Source: Muribaculaceae bacterium
GTDB taxonomy: Bacteria; Bacteroidota; Bacteroidia; Bacteroidales; Muribaculaceae
Assembly (NCBI GenBank): GCA_017964485.1
Contig: JAGCRW010000020.1
Coordinates: 1 to 51,256, forward strand
DNA: 51,256 bases
Direction: 5' to 3'
Shown here one piece after another: positions 49,972 to 51,256 of this stretch. A model generated the notes under the pieces. It did no database searches and was not told where the DNA came from. It saw nothing but the letters and a program-made list of their open reading frames with translations. Numbering within the stretch: position 1 is the first letter of the stretch; the number at the start of each line of letters is the position of its first letter. A program made the position numbers and the translations under genes.

Positions 49972-50790
49972 CTAGTAGCTCTCGGCCTCATTTGGGAAGA
50001 GTCCATTCTTCACTTCTTCCACATAGTGGTTAACTGAATCGATGATTTGTTCACCCAAGTTGTTGTAGTGGCGCAGGAATTTAGGTTTGAATCCCATGTT
50101 CATACCCAGCATATCCTGGATTACCAGCACCTGGCCGTCGCAGTCCACGCCGGCGCCGATGCCTATGGTGGGGATGCCCACCGCCTCGGTCACGCGCTTA
50201 GCAAGGGCTGCTGGAATCTTCTCCAGCACAAGGGCGTAGCAGCCTATCTCTTCCAGCATTTTGGCGTCGTCGATAAGTTTCTGCGCTTCGGCCTCTTCTT
50301 GCGCGCGTAGGGCGTAGCTGCCAAATTGATAAATCGACTGCGGTGTCAAACCCAGATGGCCGCAGATGGGGATTCCGGCACGGATTATTAGTTCTAGTGC
50401 TTCACGAATCTCGCTGCCGCCCTCACACTTCACCGAGTCGATGCCGGTGCTCTGAATGAGTCGCACGGCATTCTCTTGAGCTTTATAGGGGTCGCCCTGA
50501 TAGGTGCCAAAGGGCATGTCGATGCAAGTGATGGCGCGTTTGCAGGCCCGTGCCACTGTACGGCCATACACTATCATATCGTCGAGAGTGATGGGTACCG
50601 TAGTGGCGTTGCCCTGCATCACGTTCGACGCACTGTCGCCCACATGAATCATGTCTATGCCTCCCTGCTCCACCAACGATGCTATGGTGTAGTCGTAGGA
50701 TGTCAAAACTGCTATTTTCTCGCCAGTACGCTTCATCTCACGGATGCGCTTGGTGGTAATCTTCTTGTTGTCGGTGATTAGATATCCCAT
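49972..50790 (-). CDS. panB: 3-methyl-2-oxobutanoate hydroxymethyltransferase
   Basis: Protein of 272 residues. It makes ketopantoate for pantothenate and CoA synthesis, in the cytoplasm. Motifs: AVLTSYDYTIASLVE, the metal site in MIHVGDSASNVM, DMPFGTYQ, VKCEGG, the catalytic Glu in YALVLEKIP, and GIGAGVDCDGQVLVI. A perfect promoter lies upstream. panC is not adjacent. Confidence 0.97.
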   Translation of the reverse strand: MGYLITDNKKITTKRIREMKRTGEKIAVLTSYDYTIASLVEQGGIDMIHVGDSASNVMQGNATTVPITLDDMIVYGRTVARACKRAITCIDMPFGTYQGDPYKAQENAVRLIQSTGIDSVKCEGGSEIREALELIIRAGIPICGHLGLTPQSIYQFGSYALRAQEEAEAQKLIDDAKMLEEIGCYALVLEKIPAALAKRVTEAVGIPTIGIGAGVDCDGQVLVIQDMLGMNMGFKPKFLRHYNNLGEQIIDSVNHYVEEVKNGLFPNEAESY

Positions 50791-50813
50791 ATTCTTAATT
50801 AATTAAAGTGCCA

Positions 50814-50844
50814 CAAAGGTAGCGTTTTATTTTAATAATGCAAA
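50814..50844 (-). promoter_or_regulatory. panB promoter
   Basis: On the minus strand TTTG (50841-50844), 19 bases, TACCTTTG (50814-50821): perfect. Confidence 0.82.
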
Positions 50845-50930
50845 GACTGTGCCAATATTGTTTGTGATAATCAAAAAAATCCCATCATCGCCCCCTTATA
50901 TATAATATAATTAATGTGTATCTAGCATGC

Positions 50931-51060
50931 TTAGCTTGCTTCTTGCCTGCGGTGCTCTGCTGGTGCCGCGCTGCTGCGGGCCCGGGCCCCGCGTGATGCG
51001 CCCTCCTGAGGGCCGCGGGACGCCCCTGAGGCGCCCGAAACCGCCCCAAAACGGCGCTTT
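50931..51060. other. GC-rich island before the rRNA-type promoter
   Basis: About 130 bases of 75-80 percent GC in an AT-rich setting, with inverted pieces such as GGGCCCGGGCCC and CCCTCCTGAGGG and GGCGC-rich arms. No gene is supported. It may fold strongly, act as a terminator for read-through into panB, or be an upstream element of the rRNA promoter. Confidence 0.5.
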
Positions 51061-51115
51061 TTCTGCAAAAAAATGTTAAATCCTCTATTTTTCCCGTTTT
51101 TTTTCGTGAAAAAGT

Positions 51116-51146
51116 TTTGCCGTTCCGAAAAACGGTTGTAATTTTG
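51116..51146 (+). promoter_or_regulatory. probable rRNA operon promoter
   Basis: TTTG (51116-51119), 19 bases, TAATTTTG (51139-51146): perfect, preceded by an A/T-rich stretch that could be an UP element. The strength and the leader behind it fit an rRNA operon. Confidence 0.72.
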
Positions 51147-51256
51147 CATCGCTTTTCGGCTCACGAGGACCTGGTTCCGAGTTGAGCGGTTTTTTTGACG
51201 CCTTTCTGGAAAGGGCGTCTTCCGCGGGCCGGGGAGCTTGATCGAGATCATTGACA
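51147..51256 (+). other. probable rRNA leader (16S gene beyond the window)
   Basis: Leader with hairpin GACGCC/GGCGTC (51197-51219) and GAGATCATTGACA at the end, a sequence I associate with the antitermination region ahead of Bacteroidales 16S genes. No 16S sequence is yet visible. Confidence 0.5.

Noticed and set aside
50931-51251. Minus-strand frame of 106 codons
   Set aside because: It covers the GC-rich island and the rRNA-type promoter; low-complexity translation, no start context.

Overview
The window is chromosomal DNA of a member of the Bacteroidales. The evidence is the promoter form TTTG-N19-TAnnTTTG in front of many genes, the near absence of Shine-Dalgarno sites, and Bacteroidetes-type families (DUF4252, DUF4294, GxxExxY, DUF2723-type O-mannosyltransferase-like protein, the short C-terminal tag on secreted proteins). 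A gut family such as Muribaculaceae or a Prevotella relative is likely, but the family is a guess. The last 150 bases carry a perfect promoter and a leader that look like the front of an rRNA operon whose 16S gene lies beyond the window.

Region 1 (1-10.9 kb, minus strand) is the unusual part. One operon of at least five genes encodes a SrfB-like actin/Hsp70-fold ATPase, a SrfC-like P-loop GTPase, a membrane-anchored subtilisin protease with InlB-like repeats, a four-helix membrane protein, and a P-loop NTPase with TPR-like repeats that runs off the left edge. SrfB and SrfC are known as neighbours in enterobacteria, but the coupling to a tethered subtilase and a second P-loop protein looks like a distinct and probably undescribed system.

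Region 2 (11-25 kb) holds an ECF sigma factor operon bracketed by two DUF4252 proteins, then dnaX, dapF, a degenerate DUF922-like secreted protein, a DUF4294 protein, rimO, ftsY, luxS, mtnN and a LytS/LytTR two-component system. Between rimO and ftsY lies a GxxExxY nuclease-like gene flanked by inverted repeats that contain a hairpin with compensatory base changes; it looks like a small mobile cassette.

Region 3 (24.8-36.9 kb) carries a TPR protein with a membrane hairpin inserted in its repeat domain, pyrH, a long structured RNA candidate ahead of a secreted tagged protein, a C1B-type aminopeptidase, a membrane glycosyltransferase-like protein, an apparently leaderless recF with a DciA-like partner, a lipoprotein, a thioesterase, a secreted GH13 amylase and a secreted tagged protein.

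Region 4 (37-51.3 kb) carries tRNA-Leu(CAA), a second ECF sigma factor with a membrane partner, tRNA-Tyr(GUA), an RNase D-like exonuclease, an esterase-queG-polysaccharide deacetylase operon, the large DUF2723 protein, a prophage remnant (M15 peptidase plus shortened portal protein), a GYF_2/TM2 protein, an unknown exported protein and panB. Short AAGTGTTAAG-type repeats recur in at least seven intergenic gaps. No CRISPR array and no complete insertion sequence was seen.
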